A DNA stretch of 64,000 nucleotides from Candidatus Accumulibacter proximus (GCA_016709675.1 JADJMH010000009.1:186001-250000), one strand, 5' to 3'; shown: positions 1 to 8,751, counted from the first letter of the stretch. The notes: generated from the sequence alone by a model not told the origin. Numbers and translations are program-made.

Positions 1-809
1 GGCACGTAGACGTCGGCGAGTTGCAGCGGCTCGCGCTTGGTTTCGCTGGCGGCGACGTCGATCTCCCCGAGCCGGAGGCCGGCGAGATCGCTCGCCAGCG
101 CGTGCACGTAGTGCGCGATGACCTCGCTGGCCTCCTGCGGGTCGTCGCCGCGGAAGACCTGCTGGATGATCTGGACGAAGTCGCGGCCGATGAAGTGGCC
201 GCCGACGTCGAGCGGGCCGTCTACGGCTGCACCACCGGCGGTGTTGATCTGCGTGCCGATCCTGTCGCCGGGGATCTGGTCCCCAAGGATCCGGTCGCCT
301 TGCACGAGATCGCCGCCGGTTGAGGGGGTGGCGGCGAGCTTGTCGAATTGCTGGTCGAAGTGCAGCTTGAGGTCGGCCACGTTCCGGTACACGGTCGGGA
401 AGTGACCGAGTGCGGTGAGCTTTTCCTGGAATGCCCAGAGGCTCATCAGCTCCTTTTTGCTGGCGGTGCCGGTGCTGATCTCCGAGTCCTTGAAACAGGT
501 GAGGATCAGCGGTTTGCCGGTGGCCTTGAACTGGGCGAAAGCGGTCGCGAACTCGTCCTCGGCGTGGGGACCGACCTTGGTGAAGAAGAACATCACGAAC
601 AGGTCGCACTCGCGGATCGCCCGCTGGTACTCGTCCTGCCGGCGCGTCGGTGCGACGGTGTCGAGGAAGTCTTCCCGGATGACCAGTTCGAGAAAAACGC
701 CCTGGTCGTGCCATTCCTCGTTCTTGCAGCCGACAAACGCTTCGAACTCGCGTCGATCGTCGGCGAGTTCGGCCGAGGAAGCGAGGAAGATCTTCTGGCG
801 GAGGCTCAT
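1..809 (-). CDS. TIR-like / NACHT-type STAND signalling protein, N-terminal part
   Basis: Open for 269 codons from an ATG at 809 down to the left edge, so the C-terminus is missing. Residues 1 to about 120 look like a TIR/DUF4062-type effector domain: IFLASSAEL at the start, then RRQDEYQRAIRECDLFVMF and an AEDEF stretch that could hold the catalytic Glu. Around residues 168-200 there are iterated GD-x-I-x-GD motifs (GDRILGDQIPGDRIG), a linker often seen in bacterial STAND proteins. The visible part ends in LQLADVYV, the segment that usually precedes a NACHT or other P-loop ATPase. In this class the ATPase senses a cue through a C-terminal repeat or lectin-like module and activates the N-terminal effector; that sensor is outside the window. 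Cytoplasmic, no signal peptide. Frame checked codon by codon. Confident as a gene, moderately so for the family. Confidence 0.75.
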   Translation of the reverse strand, partial: MSLRQKIFLASSAELADDRREFEAFVGCKNEEWHDQGVFLELVIREDFLDTVAPTRRQDEYQRAIRECDLFVMFFFTKVGPHAEDEFATAFAQFKATGKPLILTCFKDSEISTGTASKKELMSLWAFQEKLTALGHFPTVYRNVADLKLHFDQQFDKLAATPSTGGDLVQGDRILGDQIPGDRIGTQINTAGGAAVDGPLDVGGHFIGRDFVQIIQQVFRGDDPQEASEVIAHYVHALASDLAGLRLGEIDVAASETKREPLQLADVYV

Positions 810-1364
810 GCTGATTTCCGGGTGGTCGCGCTGACGAGGCCTTCATGTTAGCCGGACGCCGGAGCGGCGAGCAAGGTGGGGAAGAAAGCAGCCGACGAAT
901 CCCTGGCGGAATAATTGCGTGCGCACCCGCGGACCGGTCGGCGCGCTGGGCGCCGATGCGTTTGTCAAGGCACGGGAAGCTCGACTGAAACGAAGGCGGC
1001 GCAGGCGCAGAAACGAGGAGCGGAGTGGAAACGATCCAGCGGTGAGAGTGTCGTAGTTCAGTGACGGTCAGGCTGGAATGAGTTGAGGATTCCATGGCCA
1101 AGGATTAAGCGTTAGTTTAATATACTGTCCCCGAATCTACGAATCTACGTGTCCCCGAATCTACGTCCCCGAATCTGCGAATCTGGAATCCGATTTATGT
1201 ATTCCTTCGTTCGTGGATTCCGTCACGGTCTTCTGGAAGGGGTGCTGTTAAGCTGGATTTGCGTTGAAAGCCGGTGGATGTTGCAGGGCAGGTATCGGAG
1301 ACCGATGCTTCTGACTTGGTGCCGATTTTGGAAGAAAAGCCTAACTTTTCGGACGGACTTTCTC
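810..1364. other. Intergenic region with short tandem repeats
   Basis: No convincing gene. It lies between the divergent STAND gene and the small conserved gene at 1458. From 1127 to about 1186 there are clustered copies of GTCCCCGAATCTAC and the shorter GAATCTAC, listed separately. The rest shows nothing I can assign. Confidence 0.5.
1127..1186. repeat. Tandem GTCCCCGAATCTAC repeats
   Basis: Three copies of a 14-base unit (GTCCCCGAATCTAC, the last with G for A near its end) start at 1127, 1151 and 1165. They are interspersed with 8-base half units (GAATCTAC and GAATCTGG). Repeats of this type often flank small transposase genes in Rhodocyclales, but no transposase is visible here, so this may be a leftover end. 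Confidence 0.6.
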
Positions 1365-1370
1365 TATAAT
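1365..1370 (+). promoter_or_regulatory. -10 box (TATAAT) upstream of the gene at 1458
   Basis: Perfect TATAAT about 88 bases before the start codon; no good TTGACA-like -35 box at the right distance. Just downstream is the palindrome TGCA-C-TGCA (1376-1384), a possible operator. Confidence 0.45.
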
Positions 1371-1387
1371 GATGCTGCACTGCAACA

Positions 1388-1428
1388 AAGCGCGTCTGAC
1401 AGGGCACCTTCGGCCTGTCACAGCGCTT
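1388..1428 (+). promoter_or_regulatory. 5'-UTR hairpin before the gene at 1458
   Basis: Nested arms AAGCGC/GCGCTT and TGACAGG/CCTGTCA around a 10-base loop give a 13-bp interrupted stem between the -10 box and the start codon. No U-run follows, so it is not an obvious terminator; it may act on mRNA stability or translation. Confidence 0.45.
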
Positions 1429-1457
1429 GGCATCGTCAGTATTTCTGGAGTACTCGC

Positions 1458-1805
1458 ATGAAAGCACCAAAGATCTTACCGTGGATCGCCCACAAGACTG
1501 GGATCAGTGAGGAACTCGCGCTCAAGCTGTGGCGTCGGGCGGCGGGTGAAGCTGAAGTCATCGCCGGCTGCTGTGACAGTTCCGACTACTATCGCCTGGC
1601 CGTCGAACGGTTTATCGACTTCGCGGAAGCCGAAGGCGATTGCTCGGTGGTACGCGAGACGGTCGGTTCGAGGACCTGCATTTCCTGGCTGTGGCGCTAC
1701 CAGAACCGGATCTCGAAGCTTAACCTGATCACGGCGCACAACCTCGTCAGGCTATGGCAAGCCAACCTGAGCGACTTGCTCGGCGGACAGAAACACGCTG
1801 CCTGA
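1458..1805 (+). CDS. Small conserved hypothetical protein (115 aa)
   Basis: Starts at ATG 1458 with MKAPKILPWIAHKTGIS and ends in GGQKHAA. The open frame extends further upstream, but that part is repeat and promoter sequence, so this internal start is preferred. Charged and largely helical, with tryptophans at LPWIA, KLWRRA and WLWRYQ, two adjacent cysteines (GCCDSS), no signal peptide and no membrane segment. It resembles small hypothetical proteins of Rhodocyclales whose names I cannot recall. Preceded by its own -10 box, a short palindrome and a 5'-UTR hairpin, so it is probably a regulated single gene. Function unknown. Confidence 0.7.
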   Translation: MKAPKILPWIAHKTGISEELALKLWRRAAGEAEVIAGCCDSSDYYRLAVERFIDFAEAEGDCSVVRETVGSRTCISWLWRYQNRISKLNLITAHNLVRLWQANLSDLLGGQKHAA

Positions 1806-1896
1806 GAAGGGGCGCCGAGCACGCTGCTCGATGGGCAAGGATTCTGCTGTCCAGGTGCCGGCCTGTACTGGTCCGCATGTCGGCTAGACTGCCGCG

Positions 1897-2487
1897 ATGC
1901 GCGCAGACTGGAGCGACGAACGGTTGATGCTCGCGTACCGTGCGGGCGACGCGGATGCATTCACAACACTTTACCAGCGTTATCGAGCTTCGCTTTATCG
2001 CTATCTGGCGCGGCAATGCGGCAACGCGGCGATTGCCGAGGAGCTCTTTCAGGATATCTGGATCAAGGTGGTCAACGCGCGCGCCGACTATGAACCGCTG
2101 GCGCGCTTTTCAACCTGGATTTTCCGCATTGCCCGTCACCGGCTGATCGATCACTACCGCAGGCACGCCCACCACTTGCCGGCGCAGTCAGCGCCGAATG
2201 ATGCGGATGACGATGCGGATGGCGTTGATGAAATGATCGCGCTGCTGCCTGCGCCGGGCCACGAGACGCCGCACGCCTTGCACGAGCGGCAGACAACGGC
2301 ACAAAGGATCTGTCTGGCGTTGGCCGCTTTGCCGCCTGTCCAGCGCGAAGTCTTTCTGCTCGCCGAAGAGGGCGGCATGACCCTGGAGGAGATCGCGGTC
2401 GCCACCGACACCGGCCGCGAAACGGCCAAGAGCCGGCTGCGCTACGCGCTGACCAAACTCCGGCAGTCGCTGCAGGATCTGTTATGA
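1897..2487 (+). CDS. ECF-type RNA polymerase sigma factor (196 aa)
   Basis: Extracytoplasmic-function sigma-70 factor. Sigma region 2 covers roughly residues 10-85 (LYQRYRASLYRYLARQ, FQDIWIKV, FSTWIFRIARHRLIDHYR) and sigma region 4 roughly residues 135-190 (LPPVQREVFLLAEEGGMTLE followed by the helix-turn-helix). Regions 1.1 and 3 are absent, as expected for ECF factors. Its stop overlaps the start of the next gene by four bases (ATGA), so the two are translationally coupled. With the following membrane protein and secreted protein it forms a sigma/anti-sigma/target module. The regulon and signal cannot be told from sequence. Confidence 0.92.
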   Translation: MRADWSDERLMLAYRAGDADAFTTLYQRYRASLYRYLARQCGNAAIAEELFQDIWIKVVNARADYEPLARFSTWIFRIARHRLIDHYRRHAHHLPAQSAPNDADDDADGVDEMIALLPAPGHETPHALHERQTTAQRICLALAALPPVQREVFLLAEEGGMTLEEIAVATDTGRETAKSRLRYALTKLRQSLQDLL

Positions 2488-3293
2488 CCGAGCCGCGCCC
2501 CGATTCGCCCAGCGATCCCGAAGTCTCGCGACTCTATCGGCAGCATTCGACTGACGAGCCGTCGCCGGCCGTAGACCAGCGGATTCTGGCTGCGGCGCGG
2601 GCGGCCCTGGCCGGGCGGCCGGCAAGTACCCGCGGCGGCTGGTGGCAACGCTGGCGTACGCCCCTGGCTCTGGCGACGACGCTGCTGCTGACCGTCACGC
2701 TCTCGGTGCTGCATGAACGGCAGCCCGCCGAACTCCCTGCGGAGCGAGGGCTGCGGCAGTCGCTACCGCAAGTGCGTGGCGATGAACCGCAGAGCAGCAA
2801 GGCAGAGCAAGCGGCTTCCGCTGCCGCCCCGGAAGCCGCCAGACCCGCCACCGCCGCCGGGCCGAAGAGCTTGCCGGCGGCGGGCCGTGCCGAGGTACCA
2901 CCGCCTGCCGCCAGGAAGACTGAGCGTGATGCTCCCGTGATCGCTGACAACGCGGTTGCCGGGGGGCGACCAGCAGCCGCACAGCGCAAGTTGGCACCGG
3001 CTGCGATAACGCAGGAAAACGCTCCCGCTGCGATCGCCGCCCCCGCCGCGCCCGTCCCGGCTTCGGTCGGCGCAGCTGCTAGCGAGGCGCGCGAGCGCTT
3101 CGACGCGGCGCCGGCTGCTGCGCCACCGGCCGCCGCCAGGTCGCGGGCGGAAGGCGTCCGCACGCCAGCGTCCTGGCTCGAAGAGATTCGTGCGCTGCGC
3201 CGCGCCGGCCGGACCGACGAGGCCGAACGGCAGCTCCGTGAGTTCCGTCGGGTGCACCCCGATTACGCGTTACCGGAAGAATTTCGTCAGTGA
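2484..3293 (+). CDS. Probable anti-sigma factor, single-pass membrane protein (269 aa)
   Basis: Overlaps the sigma-factor stop by four bases. About 58 cytoplasmic residues precede one transmembrane helix (about 60-76, LALATTLLLTVTLSVL). A long Ala/Pro-rich low-complexity periplasmic stretch (about 80-225) follows, and the protein ends in a short helical segment (SWLEEIRALRRAGRTDEAE, about 229-247). This type-II topology behind an ECF gene is the usual anti-sigma arrangement, but there is no clear zinc-binding anti-sigma motif (HxxxCxxC). The C-terminal helix resembles tetratricopeptide-like ends of similar betaproteobacterial proteins. Role inferred from position and topology. Confidence 0.7.
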   Translation: MTEPRPDSPSDPEVSRLYRQHSTDEPSPAVDQRILAAARAALAGRPASTRGGWWQRWRTPLALATTLLLTVTLSVLHERQPAELPAERGLRQSLPQVRGDEPQSSKAEQAASAAAPEAARPATAAGPKSLPAAGRAEVPPPAARKTERDAPVIADNAVAGGRPAAAQRKLAPAAITQENAPAAIAAPAAPVPASVGAAASEARERFDAAPAAAPPAAARSRAEGVRTPASWLEEIRALRRAGRTDEAERQLREFRRVHPDYALPEEFRQ

Positions 3294-3371
3294 TCTGAAC
3301 TGCGCTTGACCCCGTTTGCTGGCAGCCGGCGTTTACACGGTCATCTACTCACCTCACTCAAGGAGACCGTC

Positions 3372-4163
3372 ATGAAAAGATTCGCCGCCCTGCTGGCCGC
3401 CCTTCCTCTCGCCGGCTGCATCAGCCTTGCCGACGCCGGCGCGCTGGTCGACGTCAGCGTCCTCGACCGCAGCAGTGGCCAGGAACTGGAGGTCTACCGC
3501 CACCGCGGCCGCCTCTACGTCGCCGGGAAGCCCGGCAATCGTTACGCCGTGGTCCTGCGCAACAAGAGTTCCGGTCGCGTGCTGACCGTGCTTTCGGTGG
3601 ACGGCGTCAATGCTCTCAACGGCCAGACCGCCGCCACTTCGCAGTCGGGTTACGTCCTGTCGGCCGGGCAATCGGCGGAGATCGCCGGCTGGCGCAAGAG
3701 CATGGACGACGTCGCCGCGTTCTATTTCACCAGCCTGCAAGACAGCTATGCCGGCCGCACCGACCGACCGCAGAACGTCGGTGTGATTGGCGTCGCGGTC
3801 TATCGGGAAGCCGCGCCACCGCCGCCGCAGGTGACGATGCAGTCACGTGAAGCGGACGCCGCGGGCAAGGCGGAGAGCGCTTCGCCGAACGCTGCCGCCA
3901 AGGCCGCCGCGCCGGCCAGTGAGGAAGCTCGCGACCGGCAGTCGGCAAGTCGTCTGGGTACCGGCCATGGCGAACGGATCAGCGCACCGACCCAGTACAC
4001 CGAGTTCCGCCGCGCCAGTGATTCGCCGGCCGAGATGCTCACCATTTACTACGACAGCCGTGCCCGGCTGCTTGCCCAGGGCATCATCCCGCGCCCGAGG
4101 CCGACTGCGAATCCTTTGCCAAACCCCTTCCCGGGTGGCTTCACGCCCGATCCCCGGAGTTGA
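3372..4163 (+). CDS. Secreted protein, probable target of the upstream ECF sigma factor (263 aa)
   Basis: Start chosen at ATG 3372 because AAGGAGA lies just upstream and a signal peptide follows directly. LPLAGC near residue 16 could be a lipobox, or signal peptidase I may cut after ADAGA. Residues about 25-150 form a globular domain (VDVSVLDRSSGQELEVYRH through VGVIGVAVYREA), followed by an Ala-rich linker and a Pro-rich tail (PRPRPTANPLPNPFPGG). No catalytic motif seen. It follows the sigma/anti-sigma pair on the same strand with a 78-base gap and is likely co-regulated. Envelope location likely, function unknown. Confidence 0.75.
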   Translation: MKRFAALLAALPLAGCISLADAGALVDVSVLDRSSGQELEVYRHRGRLYVAGKPGNRYAVVLRNKSSGRVLTVLSVDGVNALNGQTAATSQSGYVLSAGQSAEIAGWRKSMDDVAAFYFTSLQDSYAGRTDRPQNVGVIGVAVYREAAPPPPQVTMQSREADAAGKAESASPNAAAKAAAPASEEARDRQSASRLGTGHGERISAPTQYTEFRRASDSPAEMLTIYYDSRARLLAQGIIPRPRPTANPLPNPFPGGFTPDPRS

Positions 4164-4211
4164 TACGGCGACTTTCCAGGCGGCGGCGGAGCAGGGCAAA
4201 GCGCGTATGCG

Positions 4212-4217
4212 TATAAT
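4212..4217 (+). promoter_or_regulatory. -10 box upstream of leuS
   Basis: TATAAT 35 bases before the leuS start; the -35 region is weak. Confidence 0.4.
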
Positions 4218-4252
4218 TCAGGGCTTCGCCCATCTCTGGATCATGACCGGCC

Positions 4253-6868
4253 ATGCAGGAAAAGTATCAACCCGCGGACGTTGAAGTCGCCGCTCAGGAA
4301 TTCTGGAACAGCAGCGGTGCGGCGCGTGCCATCGAGGACCCGGGTCGGCGCAAGTACTACTGCCTGTCGATGTTCCCCTATCCCTCGGGCAAGCTGCACA
4401 TGGGGCACGTGCGCAACTACACGATCGGCGACGTGCTCGCGCGCTTCCATCAGATGCTCGGTTACAACGTTCTGCAGCCGATGGGTTGGGACGCCTTCGG
4501 CATGCCGGCAGAGAACGCGGCGATCCAGAACAACGTGCCGCCGGCGCAATGGACCTACGCCAACATCGACTACATGCGGACCCAGCTCCAGCGCCTGGGC
4601 TTCGCCATCGACTGGGAGCGCGAGATCGCCACCTGCCGGCCGGCGTACTACCGCTGGGAGCAGTGGCTGTTCACCCGCCTCTACGAGAAGGGCCTGATCT
4701 ACCAACGGCTGGGAACGGTCAACTGGGACCCGGTCGACCAGACCGTGCTGGCCAATGAGCAGGTCATCGACGGCCGCGGCTGGCGTTCGGGGGCGCTGAT
4801 CGAGAAGCGCGAGATCCCGATGTATTACATGAAGATCACCGCCTACGCCGAAGAACTGCTGGCCGACCTCGACAAGCTGGATGGCTGGCCGGAGCAGGTC
4901 CGGCTGATGCAGAAGAACTGGATCGGCAAGAGCACCGGGGTGCGCTTCGCCTTTCCCTACCAGCTCGATGGCGAGCCTGGCCAGTTGTGGGTGTTCACCA
5001 CCCGTGCCGACACGATCATGGGCGTCACCTTCTGCGCCGTGGCTGCCGAGCATCCGCTGGCCAGCTACGCGGCGGCGCGCAACCCGAAGGTGGCGGCGTT
5101 TGTCGAGGAATGCAAGCACGGCGGCGTCGCCGAAGCGGACCTCGCAACGATGGAGAAGAAGGGGCTGCCGACCGGCATCTTCGTTACCCATCCGCTGAGC
5201 GGCGAGCACATCGAGGTGTGGATCGGCAACTACGTGTTGATGGGCTACGGCGACGGCGCGGTGATGGCGGTGCCGGCGCACGACGAACGCGATTTTGCCT
5301 TCGCCAGGAAGTACGGCCTGCCGATCAGGCAGGTGATTGCGGTCGAGGGCGAAGCATTTTCGCTAGACGCGTGGCAGGAGTGGTACGCCGACAAGCAGCG
5401 GGGCGTCTGCGTCAATTCCGGCCCGTACGACGGTCTGACCAGCGCCGCGGCCGTGGATGCGATTGCTGCCGACCTGGCTGTCAAGGGTCTGGGCGGGAAG
5501 AAGGTCCAGTTCCGTCTGCGCGACTGGGGAATCTCCCGGCAGCGCTATTGGGGCTGCCCGATCCCGATCATTCACTGTGCCAGCTGCGGCGACGTGCCGG
5601 TGCCCGACCAGGATCTGCCGGTCGTCCTGCCCGAGAACGTTACCATCACCGGTGCCGGCTCGCCGCTCGCGCGCATGCCCGAGTTCTACGAAACCAGCTG
5701 CCCCCGCTGCGGTGGCAGGGCGAAGCGTGAAACCGATACCATGGACACCTTCGTCGAGTCGTCGTGGTATTTCCTGCGCTATTGCTGTCCCGATAACGAG
5801 CGCGCGATGGTTGACCAGCGGGTGGCCTACTGGTGCCAGGGCGGCATCGACCAATACATCGGCGGCATCGAACACGCCATCCTGCACCTGCTCTACTCGC
5901 GTTTCTGGACCAAGCTGATGCGTGACGTCGGCCTGTTTGGCGATCACCTGCTGGGCGAGCCGTTTGCCAATCTGCTGACGCAGGGCATGGTCGTCGCGCC
6001 GACTTTCTACCGCGAGGACAGTCACGGCAAGAAGCAGTGGATCAATCCGGCCGAGGTCGATGCCGTGCATGACGAACGCGGTCGCGCCAGTGGCGCAAGC
6101 CTGCGCGCCGACGGCTTGCCGGTGGTCGTCGGCGGCATCGAGAAGATGTCCAAGTCGAAGAACAACGGCGTCGATCCGCAGGCATTGATCGACCAGTACG
6201 GTGCCGACACGGCGCGCCTGTTCATCATGTTCGCCAGTCCGCCGGACCAGTCGCTCGAGTGGTCCGACGCCGGCGTCGAGGGAGCTTTCCGCTTCCTCAA
6301 GCGACTCTGGCGTATCGTGCATGAGCACGTCTCGGCGGGTCTCGTAGCGCCGACCACGGACGCGGCGTTGTCTGCAGAACTGAAGGCCTTGCGTCGGCAG
6401 TTGCATCAGACGATAGCGAAGGTCGCCGATGACTATGGTCGACGCAAGCAGTTCAATACCGCGATCGCGGCGGTGATGGAGCTGCTCAACGCCTATGGCC
6501 GGATCGACGACGACTCGGCGGCCGCTCGTGCGGTCAGGCAGGAGGCGCTGGAGGCGGTGACGCTGCTGCTCAACCCGATCGTGCCGCACATCTGCGAAGC
6601 ACTCTACGCGGCGCTCAGGCCGGGTCACACGACCTCCGGCCAGGCCTTTCCGCAGCCCGATGCGAGCGCGCTGGTGCAGGACGAAATCGAACTCGTGCTG
6701 CAGATCAACGGCAAGCTGCGCGGCAGCCTGAGGGTTCCGGCCGGTGCCAACCGGGCGACCATCGAAGCCGCCGCGCTGGCCTGCGAAGCGGCGTCCAGGC
6801 ATCTGGCCGGTGCCGCGCCTAAGAAAGTGGTCGTCGTTCCCGGCCGCCTGGTCAACATTGTTGCCTGA
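4253..6868 (+). CDS. leuS: Leucyl-tRNA synthetase (871 aa)
   Basis: Charges tRNA-Leu with leucine in the cytoplasm. Class I synthetase signatures are intact: HMGH (the HIGH motif) near residue 45 and KMSKS near residue 635. Between them lies the CP1 editing domain, including the TTRADTIMGVTF segment. Cysteine pairs typical of the zinc-binding inserts (CASCGD, CPRCGG) are present, and the C-terminal anticodon-binding and LeuRS-specific domains end in KKVVVVPGRLVNIVA. Full length for bacterial LeuS (about 860-880). The lptE and holA genes follow on the same strand, the usual leuS-lptE-holA order of Beta- and Gammaproteobacteria. Confidence 0.98.
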   Translation: MQEKYQPADVEVAAQEFWNSSGAARAIEDPGRRKYYCLSMFPYPSGKLHMGHVRNYTIGDVLARFHQMLGYNVLQPMGWDAFGMPAENAAIQNNVPPAQWTYANIDYMRTQLQRLGFAIDWEREIATCRPAYYRWEQWLFTRLYEKGLIYQRLGTVNWDPVDQTVLANEQVIDGRGWRSGALIEKREIPMYYMKITAYAEELLADLDKLDGWPEQVRLMQKNWIGKSTGVRFAFPYQLDGEPGQLWVFTTRADTIMGVTFCAVAAEHPLASYAAARNPKVAAFVEECKHGGVAEADLATMEKKGLPTGIFVTHPLSGEHIEVWIGNYVLMGYGDGAVMAVPAHDERDFAFARKYGLPIRQVIAVEGEAFSLDAWQEWYADKQRGVCVNSGPYDGLTSAAAVDAIAADLAVKGLGGKKVQFRLRDWGISRQRYWGCPIPIIHCASCGDVPVPDQDLPVVLPENVTITGAGSPLARMPEFYETSCPRCGGRAKRETDTMDTFVESSWYFLRYCCPDNERAMVDQRVAYWCQGGIDQYIGGIEHAILHLLYSRFWTKLMRDVGLFGDHLLGEPFANLLTQGMVVAPTFYREDSHGKKQWINPAEVDAVHDERGRASGASLRADGLPVVVGGIEKMSKSKNNGVDPQALIDQYGADTARLFIMFASPPDQSLEWSDAGVEGAFRFLKRLWRIVHEHVSAGLVAPTTDAALSAELKALRRQLHQTIAKVADDYGRRKQFNTAIAAVMELLNAYGRIDDDSAAARAVRQEALEAVTLLLNPIVPHICEALYAALRPGHTTSGQAFPQPDASALVQDEIELVLQINGKLRGSLRVPAGANRATIEAAALACEAASRHLAGAAPKKVVVVPGRLVNIVA

Positions 6869-6887
6869 GACTTCGAGGGAAAGCATC

Positions 6888-7358
6888 ATGCGTGCTGCGC
6901 TACAGTCGATCTGGCTGGTCCTTGCCCTGACCCTGCCTTTCGAAAGCCTTTACCTGGCCGTGCCCGACTATTCGGTGGTCGGCGCGCACCTCAAGCGCGC
7001 CATCCGCGCTTCGGGATCGACCCGCCTGGCGTTGACGGCGAGCGACGCGCAGGCCACCTTTGTGCCGGGCGCGGAGTATCGCGACCGGGTGATCCTCTCG
7101 GTTTCGGGTACTGGCCGGGTCAGCGAACTGCGCCTCCGTTACCTCTACTCCTACCGGTTGACCGACGACAAGGGCCGCGATCTGGTGGCGCCGGGCAGCG
7201 TCGAACTGATCCGTGATCTGACTTACGACGACTCCAACGTGCTCGCCAAGCAACAGGAAGAAGTACTGCTCTGGCGTGACATGGAGAGTGACCTGGTGCA
7301 GCAGTTGATGCGCCGGTTGGCGGCCGCCAAACCAGCGTTTCAATCCGCTGCCGAATAG
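6888..7358 (+). CDS. lptE: LPS-assembly protein LptE, missing its lipobox
   Basis: LptE plugs the LptD barrel and helps place lipopolysaccharide in the outer membrane. Identified by position between leuS and holA and by family motifs LPFESLYLAVPDYS, LTASDAQATF and RLRYLYSYRLTDDKG. Start is ATG 6888 after GAGGGAAAG. Normal LptE begins with a lipoprotein signal followed by a C-G-F-x-L-R-G motif. Here the hydrophobic MRAALQSIWLVLAL runs straight into TLPFESLYL, so the acylated cysteine and the GFxLRG strand are absent. The result is 156 aa, roughly 10-15 residues short. Either an in-frame deletion or an assembly error; as written the protein could not be lipid-anchored. Confidence 0.85.
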   Translation: MRAALQSIWLVLALTLPFESLYLAVPDYSVVGAHLKRAIRASGSTRLALTASDAQATFVPGAEYRDRVILSVSGTGRVSELRLRYLYSYRLTDDKGRDLVAPGSVELIRDLTYDDSNVLAKQQEEVLLWRDMESDLVQQLMRRLAAAKPAFQSAAE

Positions 7359-7376
7359 CGACTAGGGTCGCTGGCG

Positions 7377-8381
7377 ATGCAGCTCAAGGGCGAACAGCTT
7401 GCAGCGCATCTCGAACGCGAGCTGCAGGCGGTCTACCTGGTCTATGGCGACGAACCGCTGCAGGTCATCGAAGCTGCCGACGCGATTCGTGCGGCCGCCC
7501 GCCGTCGCGGTTTCGACGAGCGCGAAGTGCTCACCGCGATTGCCGGCTTCAACTGGAACGATCTCTATCATGCCGCTGGCAGCCGGTCGCTGTTCGGTGG
7601 TCGAACGCTGATCGACTTGCGCGTTCCGTCCGGCAAGCCGGGGCGCGAAGGCGGTGCAGCGTTGCAGGCGTATTGCACGCGCCCGTCGCCGGATTCGCTG
7701 CTGCTGGTAAGCATGACCGGCGTCGACTGGCGAGAGGAAAAGGCTGCCTGGATGAGTGCCATGGTCGCGGCCGGTGCAGTCGTCAAGCTGGTGCCGCCAA
7801 GTCTGGCCCAACTGCCGGCCTGGATTGCCGGTCGCCTCGGTCGACAGCAGCAAAGCGCCAGCGCTGACGGCCTGCTGTTCATTGCCGAGCGAGTCGAGGG
7901 AAATCTGCTCGCCGCACATCAGGAGATTCTCAAGCTTGGCGTGCTTTACGCCGAGGGCGCGCTGAGCCTGGAGCAGATTCACAACGCCGTGCTCAATGTC
8001 GCCCGTTATGACCTCGACGGTCTGCGCGAAGCGATGCTTGCCGGCGATGTGGCGCGTCTGATGCGCACCCTCGACGGTCTGCAGCAGGAGGGGGAGGCGC
8101 CGCTACTGGTCCTCTGGGCGATGACCGAAGACCTGCGCGCCCTGGCGCAGATCACGCTGGGGCTGGCCAGACGCCAGCCGCTGGATGCGCTGTTCAAGGA
8201 GGCGCGGGTATGGGGAGCGCGTCAGGCGCTGATCAGGCGCGCCTTGCAGCGGCTCGATGGGCAGCGGGCGGAGGCCGCGCTGGCCCATGCGGCGGCCATC
8301 GACCGGATGATCAAGGGGGTCGCCGACGGCGACCCATGGGATGAGTTCCGGCAACTGGGCTTGCACATCGCGGCTGCCTGA
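7377..8381 (+). CDS. holA: DNA polymerase III delta subunit (334 aa)
   Basis: Clamp-loader subunit that opens the beta sliding clamp. Family features: VYLVYGDEPLQVIEAADAIR at the start (degenerate P-loop region), then SRSLFGGRTLIDLRVPSGKPG, and the helical third domain ending in DGDPWDEFRQLGLHIAAA. Full length for HolA. It begins 18 bases after lptE and probably shares the leuS transcript. The next gene is convergent. Confidence 0.95.
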   Translation: MQLKGEQLAAHLERELQAVYLVYGDEPLQVIEAADAIRAAARRRGFDEREVLTAIAGFNWNDLYHAAGSRSLFGGRTLIDLRVPSGKPGREGGAALQAYCTRPSPDSLLLVSMTGVDWREEKAAWMSAMVAAGAVVKLVPPSLAQLPAWIAGRLGRQQQSASADGLLFIAERVEGNLLAAHQEILKLGVLYAEGALSLEQIHNAVLNVARYDLDGLREAMLAGDVARLMRTLDGLQQEGEAPLLVLWAMTEDLRALAQITLGLARRQPLDALFKEARVWGARQALIRRALQRLDGQRAEAALAHAAAIDRMIKGVADGDPWDEFRQLGLHIAAA

Positions 8382-8413
8382 AACGGCGGCCAGTGGCCGG
8401 GCAGGGCGTCGGT

Positions 8414-8659
8414 TCAGGACCGGGCGGTGTCCGGGCCCGCTGCGGGCTCGTCGGGAGCCAGGTGTTCCCAGAGACAACCGGCCTTTTCCCCACGCACGTC
8501 GTTCAGACCACGGCTGTTCTTGGCTTGCACCAGGCACTCACCCTCACAGTCACCGCCGACGACTACCAGGCCGAGTTCGCTATCAACGCTTCGCTCACCA
8601 TCCCAGTAACTGCAGGTGGCGCAGACTTTCACTTCAGCGGGCAGGATCAGTTTCTTCAT
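8414..8659 (-). CDS. Small cysteine-rich conserved protein (81 aa)
   Basis: Starts MKKLILPAEVKVCATCSYWD (an upstream GTG at 8668 would add three residues). Six cysteines arranged as C-x2-C, C-x3-C and a single C in CLWEHL, suggesting a small metal-binding or redox protein; rubredoxin-like knuckles are possible but the second CxxC is missing. No signal peptide. Convergent with holA and divergent from proA. Cysteine-rich proteins of this type recur in Rhodocyclales, but I know no assigned function. Confidence 0.65.
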   Translation of the reverse strand: MKKLILPAEVKVCATCSYWDGERSVDSELGLVVVGGDCEGECLVQAKNSRGLNDVRGEKAGCLWEHLAPDEPAAGPDTARS

Positions 8660-8751
8660 GGTTGACACTGGAAATGGGAGAATGATGCCATGAATGAAAT
8701 GGCACTATGGGCACTATGCTGTTAAGAGTGTACTTCTTTCCAGAGGTTCCG

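Noticed and set aside
21..851. Plus-strand open frames at the left edge
   Set aside because: They are shadows of the minus-strand STAND gene, whose translation gives clear TIR-like and GDxI motifs.
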